A stretch of DNA of 64,000 bases, taken from NCBI GenBank assembly GCA_964221845.1, contig CAXPZW010000007.1:13522-77521 (forward strand), read 5' to 3'. Origin of the DNA: CAXPZW01 sp964221845 (GTDB lineage: Bacteria > Bacteroidota > Bacteroidia > Flavobacteriales_D > Sanyastnellaceae). The notes beneath the pieces were generated by a model, which saw nothing but the letters and a program-made list of their open reading frames with translations, made no database searches and had not been told where the DNA came from. Of the stretch, positions 25,968 through 33,700 are shown in pieces; position 1 is the stretch's first letter, and each line of letters opens with the position of its first letter. The translations under genes were made by a program, and so were the position numbers.

Positions 25968-26001
25968 GCTAACGTGTTGAGAATAATTTAAAAAACCGGT
26001 G

Positions 26002-26032
26002 CAAAAGTAGGGGTGTTCCTGAGAATAACCAA
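26002..26032 (-). promoter_or_regulatory. atpDC promoter
   Basis: Minus strand: TTG at 26032-26030, 20 nt, then TACTTTTG at 26009-26002, a full Bacteroidota promoter ending 34 bp before the atpD ATG. Confidence 0.7.
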
Positions 26033-26092
26033 GGTTCTGCGGCTTTTCTCGCACCAGAAATTCACACGCCATTCACAGGGGTGCCAATCCGC

Positions 26093-26100
26093 TATATTTG
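26093..26100 (+). promoter_or_regulatory. -7 box for ribF
   Basis: TATATTTG, a perfect TAnnTTTG, 36 bp before TTG 26137. Its last bases would themselves be the upstream TTG start at 26098, which argues against that start. No -33 TTG is seen. Confidence 0.5.
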
Positions 26101-26136
26101 CGGCATCCGCGCTTTCCGAATGCGGTGTCTCTTGGA

Positions 26137-27069
26137 TTGAAAACCTACCCACAAACAGCCCAGTTTGCAGGCGTTGCCCGCCCGGTCCTGACCACAGGAA
26201 CCTTTGACGGCGTGCACCTGGGTCACCGGCGCATCTTGGATCGCTTGGTGGAACTGTCCGAGCAGGTAGAGGGTGAAACCGCCATGCTCACCTTTTTCCC
26301 GCACCCGCGCATGGTGCTCCATCCCGAGGACCATGGACTCCAATTGCTCACCACTCCCAGCGAAAAAGCAGCCTTGCTGGCCGAGGCCGGCATCAAGCAC
26401 CTCATCGTGCAGCCGTTCACGCCAGAGTTGGCCCGCATGACCGCCACCCACTACATCCGCGACCTGCTCGTGCGCGACATTGGCGTGCACACTATGGTGG
26501 TGGGGTACGATCATCACTTTGGCCGCAACCGCGAAGGGGATTTCGACAACCTGATGGAGTTTTCGGAGGTCTACGGATTCAACGTAGAAGAAATCCCCGC
26601 TTGGCAGATCGACGAGGTCAGCGTCAGCAGCACCAAAATCCGCGAGGCTTTGCTTGGGGGCGAGGTGGCCACCGCCGAACGTTACTTGGGTTACCGCTAT
26701 GGACTCGACGGTACGGTCGTCCCCGGCCAACAACTCGGCCAACAGCTAGGAGCACCCACGGCCAACATCCAACCGGAGTTCAATTGGAAGCTCGTACCGG
26801 GCAACGGCGTGTACGCTGCCCACGTGGTCGTTGACGGTCAAGAACACCCTGCAGTGGTCAACATCGGCAACCGTCCCACCTTGGGTGACGGACTCGAACG
26901 TACCATTGAGGCACACCTTTTGCACTTTGAAGGCAACCTTTACCAGCGCAATGTGCGTTTGTTAATGGGAGCGTTTCTGCGCGGAGAGCGCAAGTTTTCC
27001 GATGCCGAAGCGTTGAAGGAACAGATCTCACAAGACGTGCGGCACGCGCACGCCTACTTTGAAGGATGA
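26137..27069 (+). CDS. ribF: Bifunctional riboflavin kinase / FAD synthetase
   Basis: About 310 residues. It phosphorylates riboflavin to FMN and adenylates FMN to FAD. The N-terminal nucleotidyltransferase has TTGTFDGVHLGHRRIL (~17-32) and VGYDHHFGRNREGDF, with SSTKIREALL near 165. The C-terminal flavokinase has YRYGLDGTVVPGQQLG, LGAPTANIQ and GVYAAHVVV ... NIGNRPT. The start is probably TTG 26137 (then KTYPQTAQF), matching the length and N-terminus of homologs; GTG 26125 and TTG 26098 are alternatives. The stop overlaps the next ATG (ATGA), so this is the first gene of a five-gene coupled run. Confidence 0.93.
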   Translation: MKTYPQTAQFAGVARPVLTTGTFDGVHLGHRRILDRLVELSEQVEGETAMLTFFPHPRMVLHPEDHGLQLLTTPSEKAALLAEAGIKHLIVQPFTPELARMTATHYIRDLLVRDIGVHTMVVGYDHHFGRNREGDFDNLMEFSEVYGFNVEEIPAWQIDEVSVSSTKIREALLGGEVATAERYLGYRYGLDGTVVPGQQLGQQLGAPTANIQPEFNWKLVPGNGVYAAHVVVDGQEHPAVVNIGNRPTLGDGLERTIEAHLLHFEGNLYQRNVRLLMGAFLRGERKFSDAEALKEQISQDVRHAHAYFEG

Positions 27070-27698
27070 ACATTCGCCTGATTACATGCATCGCCGCACT
27101 GGTGGCTTCGTTGAACGTGGCTGCCCAGTCGCTCACTCCTGAGCAGCTGGACACCTGCCGTGTGTTCAACGATTTGGGCGAAGCCATTGTCCAGGCCGAT
27201 CAGGTGTACGTCCTGGACCTCACCCGTCAACGCCTCAAGGAATTCCCGCAAGAGGTGTTCCTCATGCGCAACCTCAACACCCTGGTGCTGGACCGCAACA
27301 AGCTGGACTCCATCCCCAACCGCATCCAAGACCTGCATCACCTGCAGATCCTCTCGGTGGAGCGCAACAACTTGGAAACCCTGCCCGACGGCATCTGCGC
27401 ATTGGACTCGTTGCGCCAGCTGCGTTTGGGAGACAACGAAATCGCCCGCATCCCCGAGAACATTGGCCAATTGCAGGCCTTGGAGGTGCTCTCGCTTTGG
27501 AGCAACGTGGTGGGTTACTACCCCGAAAGCTTGTCTGAACTCAAGCGCCTCAAGGAGCTGGATTTGCTCAACGTCCAAATGAACCAGGAGGAGCAGGATT
27601 TCGTGCGCTACTTGCTGCCCGAGGCCACCATCACGTTTTCGCCGCCGTGCGACTGCGAGTTTGAGGACCCTTGGGACGTGCCCGAAACCGACGAATGA
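27066..27698 (+). CDS. Secreted leucine-rich-repeat protein
   Basis: 210 residues with a signal peptide (MNIRLITCIAALVASLNVAAQ). From ~50 to 175 there are about five bacterial LRRs of the LxxLxLxxNxLxxIP type (LNTLVLDRNKLDSIPNRIQ, LQILSVERNNLETLPDGIC, LRQLRLGDNEIARIPENIG). The repeats probably form a short solenoid for protein binding outside the cytoplasm. The acidic tail has two Cys (PCDCEFED). It is coupled by ATGA overlaps to ribF before and to the YkoF-like gene after. Function is unknown, and its place among vitamin genes may be only a matter of transcription. Confidence 0.85.
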   Translation: MNIRLITCIAALVASLNVAAQSLTPEQLDTCRVFNDLGEAIVQADQVYVLDLTRQRLKEFPQEVFLMRNLNTLVLDRNKLDSIPNRIQDLHHLQILSVERNNLETLPDGICALDSLRQLRLGDNEIARIPENIGQLQALEVLSLWSNVVGYYPESLSELKRLKELDLLNVQMNQEEQDFVRYLLPEATITFSPPCDCEFEDPWDVPETDE

Positions 27699-27964
27699 CG
27701 ACTTTTGGCGGCATGTTCGTCTCCCTTGAAATCTCGAAGTACCCCCTGACCGAGGATTACATTGCCCACGTATTGGCCTTCATCGATCGCCTGGGTGGCC
27801 ACCCCGAACTCGAGGTCATCACCAACCCCATGAGCACGCACATTTACGGTCCGCTGGACGTCGCCTTTCCGGTGGTCCAACGCGCCATTGCTGAATCGTT
27901 CGCCGGCCCGGCTGCGGCTGCGTTGGTGCTCAAAGTATTGCCCGGCGATGTCCGTGACCTTTGA
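27695..27964 (+). CDS. YkoF-like thiamine/HMP-binding protein
   Basis: 89 residues from ATG 27695, whose ATGA overlaps the LRR gene stop; the frame from 27671 is less likely. The pattern SLEISKYPLTEDYIAHVLAF ... LEVITNPMSTHIYGPLD ... AALVLKVLPGD matches the single-domain YkoF-like / thiamine-binding family, ferredoxin-like folds that bind thiamine or hydroxymethylpyrimidine. It lies directly before a PnuC-like transporter with a 17-bp overlap, so a vitamin-binding role tied to uptake is plausible. No TPP riboswitch is visible in front of the operon. Confidence 0.72.
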   Translation: MTTFGGMFVSLEISKYPLTEDYIAHVLAFIDRLGGHPELEVITNPMSTHIYGPLDVAFPVVQRAIAESFAGPAAAALVLKVLPGDVRDL

Positions 27965-28511
27965 TCGACGGGCCCAACTGGTCACCGAAGTAGCAGCAGT
28001 CGCCCTGTCGCTGCTGTACACCTTCCGGTACATCAACCAGGAGCGCGACTGTTTTTTCTTTGGGATGGCTGGAGCGGCGTTGTTCGTGGTGCTCTGCATC
28101 CAACGTAAGATCTATGCCGAGGCCTTCTTGCAGCTGTTTTACGTCGGCTTTGGGCTCTATGGCTACCTCACGTTTGACCGTATGGTGGAACCGCCCGATT
28201 GGGGTTGGACTCCGCATTTGTTAGGCATTGCGGGCGCCTCGGCTTTCATGGTGCTGTTGGCCGTACTCTTGCCACGCTACTCAGACACGCAATCTCCGTG
28301 GTTGGACGCGTTCACCACTTCGTTCAGCCTCTGGGCCACGTGGGTCATGGTGCAATGGATCCATGAAAACTGGTTGTATTGGATGGTCATCGACGCTGTA
28401 GCCATTGTATTGTACGCGCGGCGTAAGTTGTACTGGGGTGCGGCATTGTTTGCCTTGTATGCGGTGATGGCCATGGATGGCTACTTTGGTTGGAAACTGT
28501 TTGTATGGTAG
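27948..28511 (+). CDS. PnuC-family vitamin transporter
   Basis: About 187 residues from ATG 27948 (MSVTFDRRAQLVTEV). It has about seven hydrophobic helices. The family signature includes CIQRKIYAEAFLQLFYVGFGLYGY, a W in the GWTPHL loop, and the C-terminal WMVIDAVAIVLYARRKLYWGAALFALY, where the WxxxD motif contacts ligand in PnuC. Family members carry nicotinamide riboside or, in Bacteroidota relatives, thiamine. The YkoF-like neighbour favours thiamine, whereas the NadR-like kinase that follows favours nicotinamide riboside. The cargo is unresolved. Confidence 0.85.
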   Translation: MSVTFDRRAQLVTEVAAVALSLLYTFRYINQERDCFFFGMAGAALFVVLCIQRKIYAEAFLQLFYVGFGLYGYLTFDRMVEPPDWGWTPHLLGIAGASAFMVLLAVLLPRYSDTQSPWLDAFTTSFSLWATWVMVQWIHENWLYWMVIDAVAIVLYARRKLYWGAALFALYAVMAMDGYFGWKLFVW

Positions 28512-29014
28512 ACTGGATCGTTGTCACCGGCCCGGAATCCTCCGGAAAGACCACCCTTGCGCAAGACCTTGTGCGGGAGTTGGAAGGTCTGCTGGTGCCT
28601 GAATATTCGCGCATCTACCTCGAACAAGCCGGCCTCCGCTACGGCCAAGATGACCTCGAGCTCATCGCTGCCGGCCAACGCGGACTGGAACACCGAGCCC
28701 TGCGCTCCGCCACCCGCCCGATCGTCTCAGACACCGGGCTGGAAGTGCTCGAAGTCTGGTCCTTAGAACGCTTCAACCGTGTTCATCCCGAGATCACCAA
28801 GTGGCGCGAGCGCCCAGTGGGCCTCTACCTCCTGTGCCGCCCTGATCTGCCTTGGGAAGAAGACCCCCTGCGCGAGAATCCCTTTGACCGCGACCGTTTG
28901 TTTGAGCGCTACTTGAACATGCTCAAAGCCGCTGACAAACCCTTTGCGATCGTGGAAGGGGACGGCAGCGCTCGTCTGCAAGCCGCGTTGGACGCGGTGC
29001 ATTTCCAGCCATAA
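28505..29014 (+). CDS. NadR-like nucleoside kinase (AAA_28 family)
   Basis: About 169 residues from ATG 28505, overlapping the transporter by 7 bp. The P-loop is GPESSGKTTL at ~8-17. EYSRIYLEQ, the Walker-B-like PIVSDTGLEV and a LID-like RENPFDRDRLF follow. This matches the ribosylnicotinamide kinase domain of NadR, without its adenylyltransferase domain. Kinases of this type sit beside PnuC transporters and trap the imported nucleoside by phosphorylation. The substrate depends on what the transporter carries. A terminator follows directly. Confidence 0.82.
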   Translation: MVDWIVVTGPESSGKTTLAQDLVRELEGLLVPEYSRIYLEQAGLRYGQDDLELIAAGQRGLEHRALRSATRPIVSDTGLEVLEVWSLERFNRVHPEITKWRERPVGLYLLCRPDLPWEEDPLRENPFDRDRLFERYLNMLKAADKPFAIVEGDGSARLQAALDAVHFQP

Positions 29015-29040
29015 AAAAAGGGGCCAATCGGCCCCTTTGG
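29012..29040. terminator. Bidirectional terminator between the vitamin operon and tonB
   Basis: AAAGGGGCC-AATC-GGCCCCTTT, a 9-bp stem with an A tract before it and T-rich sequence after it. It can serve both convergent units. Confidence 0.85.
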
Positions 29041-29060
29041 TCGTCTTTAAATGACGTGAG

Positions 29061-29774
29061 TTACTTGATGGTGAAGCGCACAGGAATGTTGTACTTCACA
29101 GCTACGGCTTTACCCTGCTGTGATCCTGGGGTGTGCTTCGGCAGCTTGCGCACGGCTTCGAGCGCAGCTTCGTCGAGGTACTTGTGTACCGAACGCACCA
29201 CTTTGGCGTTGGCCACGTTGCCTTTCTTGTCGATCTCGTAGTAGATGTATACGGTGCCGTCGATGCCGGCTTCCTTCGCAATCTCTGGGTACTTGGCGTT
29301 CGACTGTACAAAGCCAATCACCTTTCCTTCGGTGCAGCCTTTGATTTCGTCTACGCTAACGTCTTCGCAGCCGGGGAATGCAGGAAGCTTTTCTACTTTG
29401 AAGTAGTCGAGGGCCTCTTCGGCCACCTCTTCTTCTTCGAAATCAAACTCCTCTACTTCGGTGTCTTCTTCGAAGTCCAGGTCCAAGTCCAGCTCTTCTT
29501 CCACTTCCTCTTCGTCCTCCACGATCTCAATCACGGTGGTTTGCACCGGTGGGGGGGGTGGTGGGGGTGGGGGAGCGGTAATGTTGATCGGAATTTCTTC
29601 CTCCTCAATCAACTCAGACAGGACTTGATCGTTCTCAAGGGTGCGAATGTCAAATTCGGTCCAAACGAACGAGCTGAGCAGCAGGGCGCCAACCGCCATC
29701 AGACCCACGAAGAAACGGCTCATGCCGCGCTCGCGAGCGTCCAAGTTGGCTTGTGGTGATTTCTTGACTTCCAT
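29061..29774 (-). CDS. tonB: Energy transducer TonB
   Basis: 237 residues. It couples the proton motive force from ExbBD to outer-membrane TonB-dependent receptors. One N-terminal helix (RFFVGLMAVGALLLSSFVW, ~19-37), a Pro run with nine consecutive Pro (~70), a long acidic Glu/Asp linker (~85-130), and a C-terminal TonB domain with IDGTVYIYYEIDKKGNV and AALEAVRKLPKHTPG. The domain also has ECD-type Cys pairs (GCEDVSVDEIKGC). The Pro codons form an eight-G tract on the plus strand. ExbBD genes are not in the window. It sits downstream of gcvH-vanZ, a neighbourhood I associate with sprA in flavobacteria. Confidence 0.9.
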   Translation of the reverse strand: MEVKKSPQANLDARERGMSRFFVGLMAVGALLLSSFVWTEFDIRTLENDQVLSELIEEEEIPINITAPPPPPPPPPVQTTVIEIVEDEEEVEEELDLDLDFEEDTEVEEFDFEEEEVAEEALDYFKVEKLPAFPGCEDVSVDEIKGCTEGKVIGFVQSNAKYPEIAKEAGIDGTVYIYYEIDKKGNVANAKVVRSVHKYLDEAALEAVRKLPKHTPGSQQGKAVAVKYNIPVRFTIK

Positions 29775-29822
29775 TGCAAATGGGGTTGAGCGGTTAAAAG
29801 TAAAACAATTGGCGCTCCGGTG

Positions 29823-30203
29823 TCAGCATTTGCGGTAAATCACGCGAAATAATAACACTCCTCCGGCCACTCCAACCAGGTTGGCCAGCAGGTCCATCCA
29901 GTCCGAGGTGCGTTCTGAAAACACCTGCCCTTGCATCCATTCGAGCGCTGCGCCATACACCGCGCAGATGCCCACGGCCCACCAAATGGCTTGACGTTGC
30001 AAGCCCCGAGCAGAACCTTGTTTGCGAAAGGCAACAATGCAGGTGCAGGTCAGCACCCCAAACACGGCCACGTGCCCGATTTTATCGAGGCTGAGCACAT
30101 CCCAAAACCCGTTGTTGGGCATGTCGCTGCCAGGGATCGCGCAGAGCCCCAGGGTCAACAGTGCCAAGGTGATGGGCGGCCAAAAGGGCCGTGCGGAGGC
30201 CAT
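29823..30203 (-). CDS. VanZ-like family membrane protein
   Basis: 126 residues with four hydrophobic helices. The family pattern is visible: the Asp-Lys-His motif LDKIGHVAVFGVL near residue 40, then AVYGAALEWMQGQVFSERTSDWMDLLANLVGVAGG, including the ERTSDWMDLLAN signature. Founding member VanZ affects teicoplanin resistance, but most homologs have no known function. It starts one base after the gcvH stop, so it is surely in the same operon. Confidence 0.87.
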   Translation of the reverse strand: MASARPFWPPITLALLTLGLCAIPGSDMPNNGFWDVLSLDKIGHVAVFGVLTCTCIVAFRKQGSARGLQRQAIWWAVGICAVYGAALEWMQGQVFSERTSDWMDLLANLVGVAGGVLLFRVIYRKC

Positions 30204-30204
30204 A

Positions 30205-30582
30205 TCAACCGATCAGCTCCTGGTATTGGGCAGCGCTGAGCAATGCGTCCAGCTCGTCAGCGTCGCTGACTTTCACCTTGATCATCCAGCCCTCGCCGTA
30301 AGGATCTTCGTTCACCAATGCGGGATTGTCTTCCAGCGCACTGTTGAATTCGAGCACCTCACCGGCCACAGGCATGAACAGGTCCGACACAGTTTTTACT
30401 GCTTCCACCGTACCAAATACTTCCTCGTTATCGAGGGTCTCGCCTTCGGTTTCGATTTCCACAAACACAATGTCGCCGAGCTCGCCTTGCGCAAAGTCGG
30501 TGATGCCAATGGTGGCGGTGTCGCCTTCTACCTTAACCCACTCGTGGTCCTTGGTGTATTTCAAATCTTCAGGAGTGTTCAT
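30205..30582 (-). CDS. gcvH: Glycine cleavage system H protein
   Basis: 125 residues, canonical length. It is the lipoyl carrier that shuttles the aminomethyl group between the P, T and L proteins of the glycine cleavage system. The lipoylation site is Lys63 in GTVEAVKTVSDLFMP. KYTKDHEWVKVEGD near the start and YGEGWMIKVK near the end are typical. gcvP and gcvT are not nearby. It follows sprA by 124 bp and has its own -7 box. Confidence 0.97.
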   Translation of the reverse strand: MNTPEDLKYTKDHEWVKVEGDTATIGITDFAQGELGDIVFVEIETEGETLDNEEVFGTVEAVKTVSDLFMPVAGEVLEFNSALEDNPALVNEDPYGEGWMIKVKVSDADELDALLSAAQYQELIG

Positions 30583-30599
30583 TCTGCGTTGGTTTGCAG

Positions 30600-30607
30600 C
30601 AAAAATA
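30600..30607 (-). promoter_or_regulatory. -7 box for gcvH
   Basis: TATTTTTG on the minus strand, a perfect TAnnTTTG, 17 bp before the gcvH ATG. No -33 TTG is visible. Confidence 0.45.
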
Positions 30608-30706
30608 GCTGTTTATCCATGCGGAGAACACGACATGCCTTTGCATGCTTGTGGTTCTGTACACGCACGGTGAAAAAGGGTTCAATGCCTCAGGAAATTT
30701 CCCTGT

Positions 30707-33700
30707 TTAAGACAGGGTAAAGCGCAGCGAGATGCCCGAGTTGATGTTCGAGGTCGGGAACGACGTCGAGATCTTTGGACGGGTCAGTTGGTGGTCGTAG
30801 AACAGGCGCAGGTCCAGCTTTTCGCTCACGCCCATTTGCGCGTAGGTCTTGATCGAGATGATCTTCTGACCGGCGGTCACCTGGTCCTGACGCTCCACCA
30901 TTTTGCGAATCACAGTCACGTTGTCGCGGATGGTGAGGTCGGCGCGCAGTTCCAGGTCGGTGTCCTTCAAGAGCGGAATCGGCAGGCGCGATCCTTTGGC
31001 GCGGCCAAACGGGTTGGGCACGTCGGTGAACTTGTACCCCACCCCAATCACCAGCGAGTTGCTGCTGGTCTCGGTCACTTGGTAGTTACTCAGGCCCAGT
31101 GCAATCGTACGGTCACGCTTCCACTCGAGCTTGATGTTCGGATCGTTCTTCTTCTTGGTCTTGATCTTCACGTCCACACCCACCACTGGGTTCATCTGCT
31201 CAGAGATGCTCACGGTGCTGATCTGGCGACGGCTCACCCAGTTTTCACTCTGGTCGAGTTCGGTCGGACGGCCGTTCAAGTCTTCGTCATACGCCAGGTT
31301 GAACACGTACTGGGTGGTCATGGTCGACCGGTACCCGTGCTTGAGCGAGAACTGCTTGAAGTACTTCTTCACGCGCTTGTTCTTCGACAGGCCGTTGTAG
31401 GTGATGCGCCAGTTGGGGGCCATGGCCGTTTTGAACGGATCCAGGGATACCTGGTTGGCATCGCCGCCGGTGTACGCCGCTACAAATGCCGGGATGACCA
31501 CGTCTTGTGCCGTAGGACCAAAGCCTTCGTAGAAGCCGTTGGCGAGTGCCTCTGACTCTTGGTAGGTCTGTTCGTTGAGGCGCGAAGAAATGTCTACGCG
31601 GTTGTCCAGGAAGGTGCGGAAGGTGGGCGAAGAGAAATCGTCTCCCAATTCTTCCCACGCCGATCCCCAGGTGATCACCGATGCGGTAAAGGTGCCCTGC
31701 TCGGTGGGTGAGTCGAACACAAAGTCGCCTTCGTTCTCATCGAAGCGGAAGAAGCTGGCGCTGTTGCGGGCCACCTGACGGTTGGCGCTCACTTCCACTT
31801 TAAAGTCTTTGATTGGTTCCAAGTTCGCGCGCAGGTTCCAGGTCTCCGAGTAGGTCTCGGTGTAGAGCTGGTTCTGGTTCGGGTTCTGCAGGAACCAACC
31901 GTTGTTTGCCGCGTCCAGCGCGTAGTTGTTCACGCGGTCGCCTGCCAAACCCGTGTTTTGCTGGCCGAGCACGAAGCCCCATCCGGGTGCCTCGAAGTTT
32001 TCGTCCATACCAAAGAACTCCGGCGAGAGGCCGTATCCCGGCAAGAGCAAACCTTCGTTTCGCTGGTAAGAGGCCGATACGTTACGTACCGTCATCAACA
32101 GGCGCAGGAACTCGTGGAACGGATTGAAGTACACTGGATCCGGTTTGTCGTCTTCTTGGTCTTGACCAAAGCCGTCCTTCTTGGTGTTGTCTTCTTCTTG
32201 TTCGCGTTGCTTGGCTTTTTGGCCATCCCGGCGGGCCTTACCGCTGTTGATGTCCTTGAGCAGCTCCACTTTGTTGTAAAGGTTCAAGAAGTTGGCACCC
32301 GCGTTCAAGGTGATGTTGCGCGAGTTCTGGATGGTACCACCCAGGCTGTCTTGTGCAAACGGAGCACGGTCCCAACGGTAGGTGCCGGCGTAGCGTGCGT
32401 CCGCAGTCATGAAGTTGATCAGCGGGAACTTATCGAGCGGCACCTTGTAGCTCACGTTGATGCCGTGGTTGTAGTTGGTGCGTTCGCCCAATCCTTGGAT
32501 CTCGTTCCACACCGAGTCGCGGTAGGCGGCGTACCATTCGGTGTCCTCCTTGTCAATCACCCCTTGCGGCTCACGTACGAGCGCCAAGGTGTTGGCGTTG
32601 AAGTCCATCTTCAGGCTCTTGGTCAGGTCGTACTTGACGTTGTACTGGCGGTTCCAGTTCCAGGTCTTGAGTACCTGGGTGTTGATCAGGACATCGCTTT
32701 CAAATCCGAACAGCTCCAAGGTATTGTTGCGCACGCGGCTGGTCTCGTAAGTACGGTCCATGCCAGTGTTCAGCGAGAAGCTCTGGATTCCGGTGTAGAA
32801 GTTGAAGTCCTTGATGAAGGTCAAGTTCTTGCTCTTCTTGATGAACCCGATGTTCGCAAACGGCTTGACTTCCTTGGGCTTGTTGTTGAAGCTGTAGTTC
32901 AAACCGCCGCTGTAGTCCTTTTGCCATTGGAACTCGGTGTTGATGTCGCGCATGTACATCTCGTTGTAAGCGTAGCTGAACGAGAAGTTTTGGATGGCGT
33001 AGAACGGCGTCTTGTTGGACTTCTTCTTGTCCTTGTCTTTGTCCTTTTTCTCCTTGCCGGAGTCGGGGTCGTCGTCCTTGCCCTTGTCTTTGTCCTTCTT
33101 CTCCTTTTTGTCCTTGTCCGGGTTCCCGGTGGGCGCAATGCGGAAGTTGGTCACGTTGAACGAGCGGCGTTTGATGTAGGTCTGCGATTTCTGACGCCGT
33201 TCGGGCGAGAGGTTTTCGCGGTTGTCCAACTCAATGTCGGGGGACAGCGGGTCAAACTGCGGGGTACTCACGTTTTCTGAATAGCCCAAGTACACCGGCA
33301 GGGTCACACCCAAGCGCTCGGGCATGAGCTTGCCCATTTGCAGGGTCGTGTTGGCGTCGAACCCAACAATGGTCTCACGCTGGCGTTCCTGTACGGTTTG
33401 CTCGAGGCCACCAAAGCCAGGCTTGCTGATGTTGGCTGCCAGTTGCAGGGTACCCAAATCGGCCAGGGTGGCGTTCATGCTGGCCAAGGCTGCCCAGCCG
33501 CCGTCCTCGTTGAAGTCGGTCAGGCGCAGCTCGTTCACCCACAACTCGGCACACACTTCTTGGCCGTCGTCGGCTTGCCACGGGTTGTCGTCTTGGCGCG
33601 GGTTGCGTACACCCACCATCACGGTCACCACGTTAGCCAGGTTGGGGTTTCCTTTCACCTTCAGTCGGGCATTGCCGTCCAGCTGTACAAATTCCTGCAG

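Noticed and set aside
26000..26136. TPP or FMN riboswitch before the ribF cassette
   Set aside because: The leader after the -7 box is under 40 nt, too short for either, and no conserved motif is visible.
32995..33135. Short repeats in sprA as a CRISPR-like array
   Set aside because: They are in frame, imperfect and encode a Lys/Asp-rich loop; there are no spacers.
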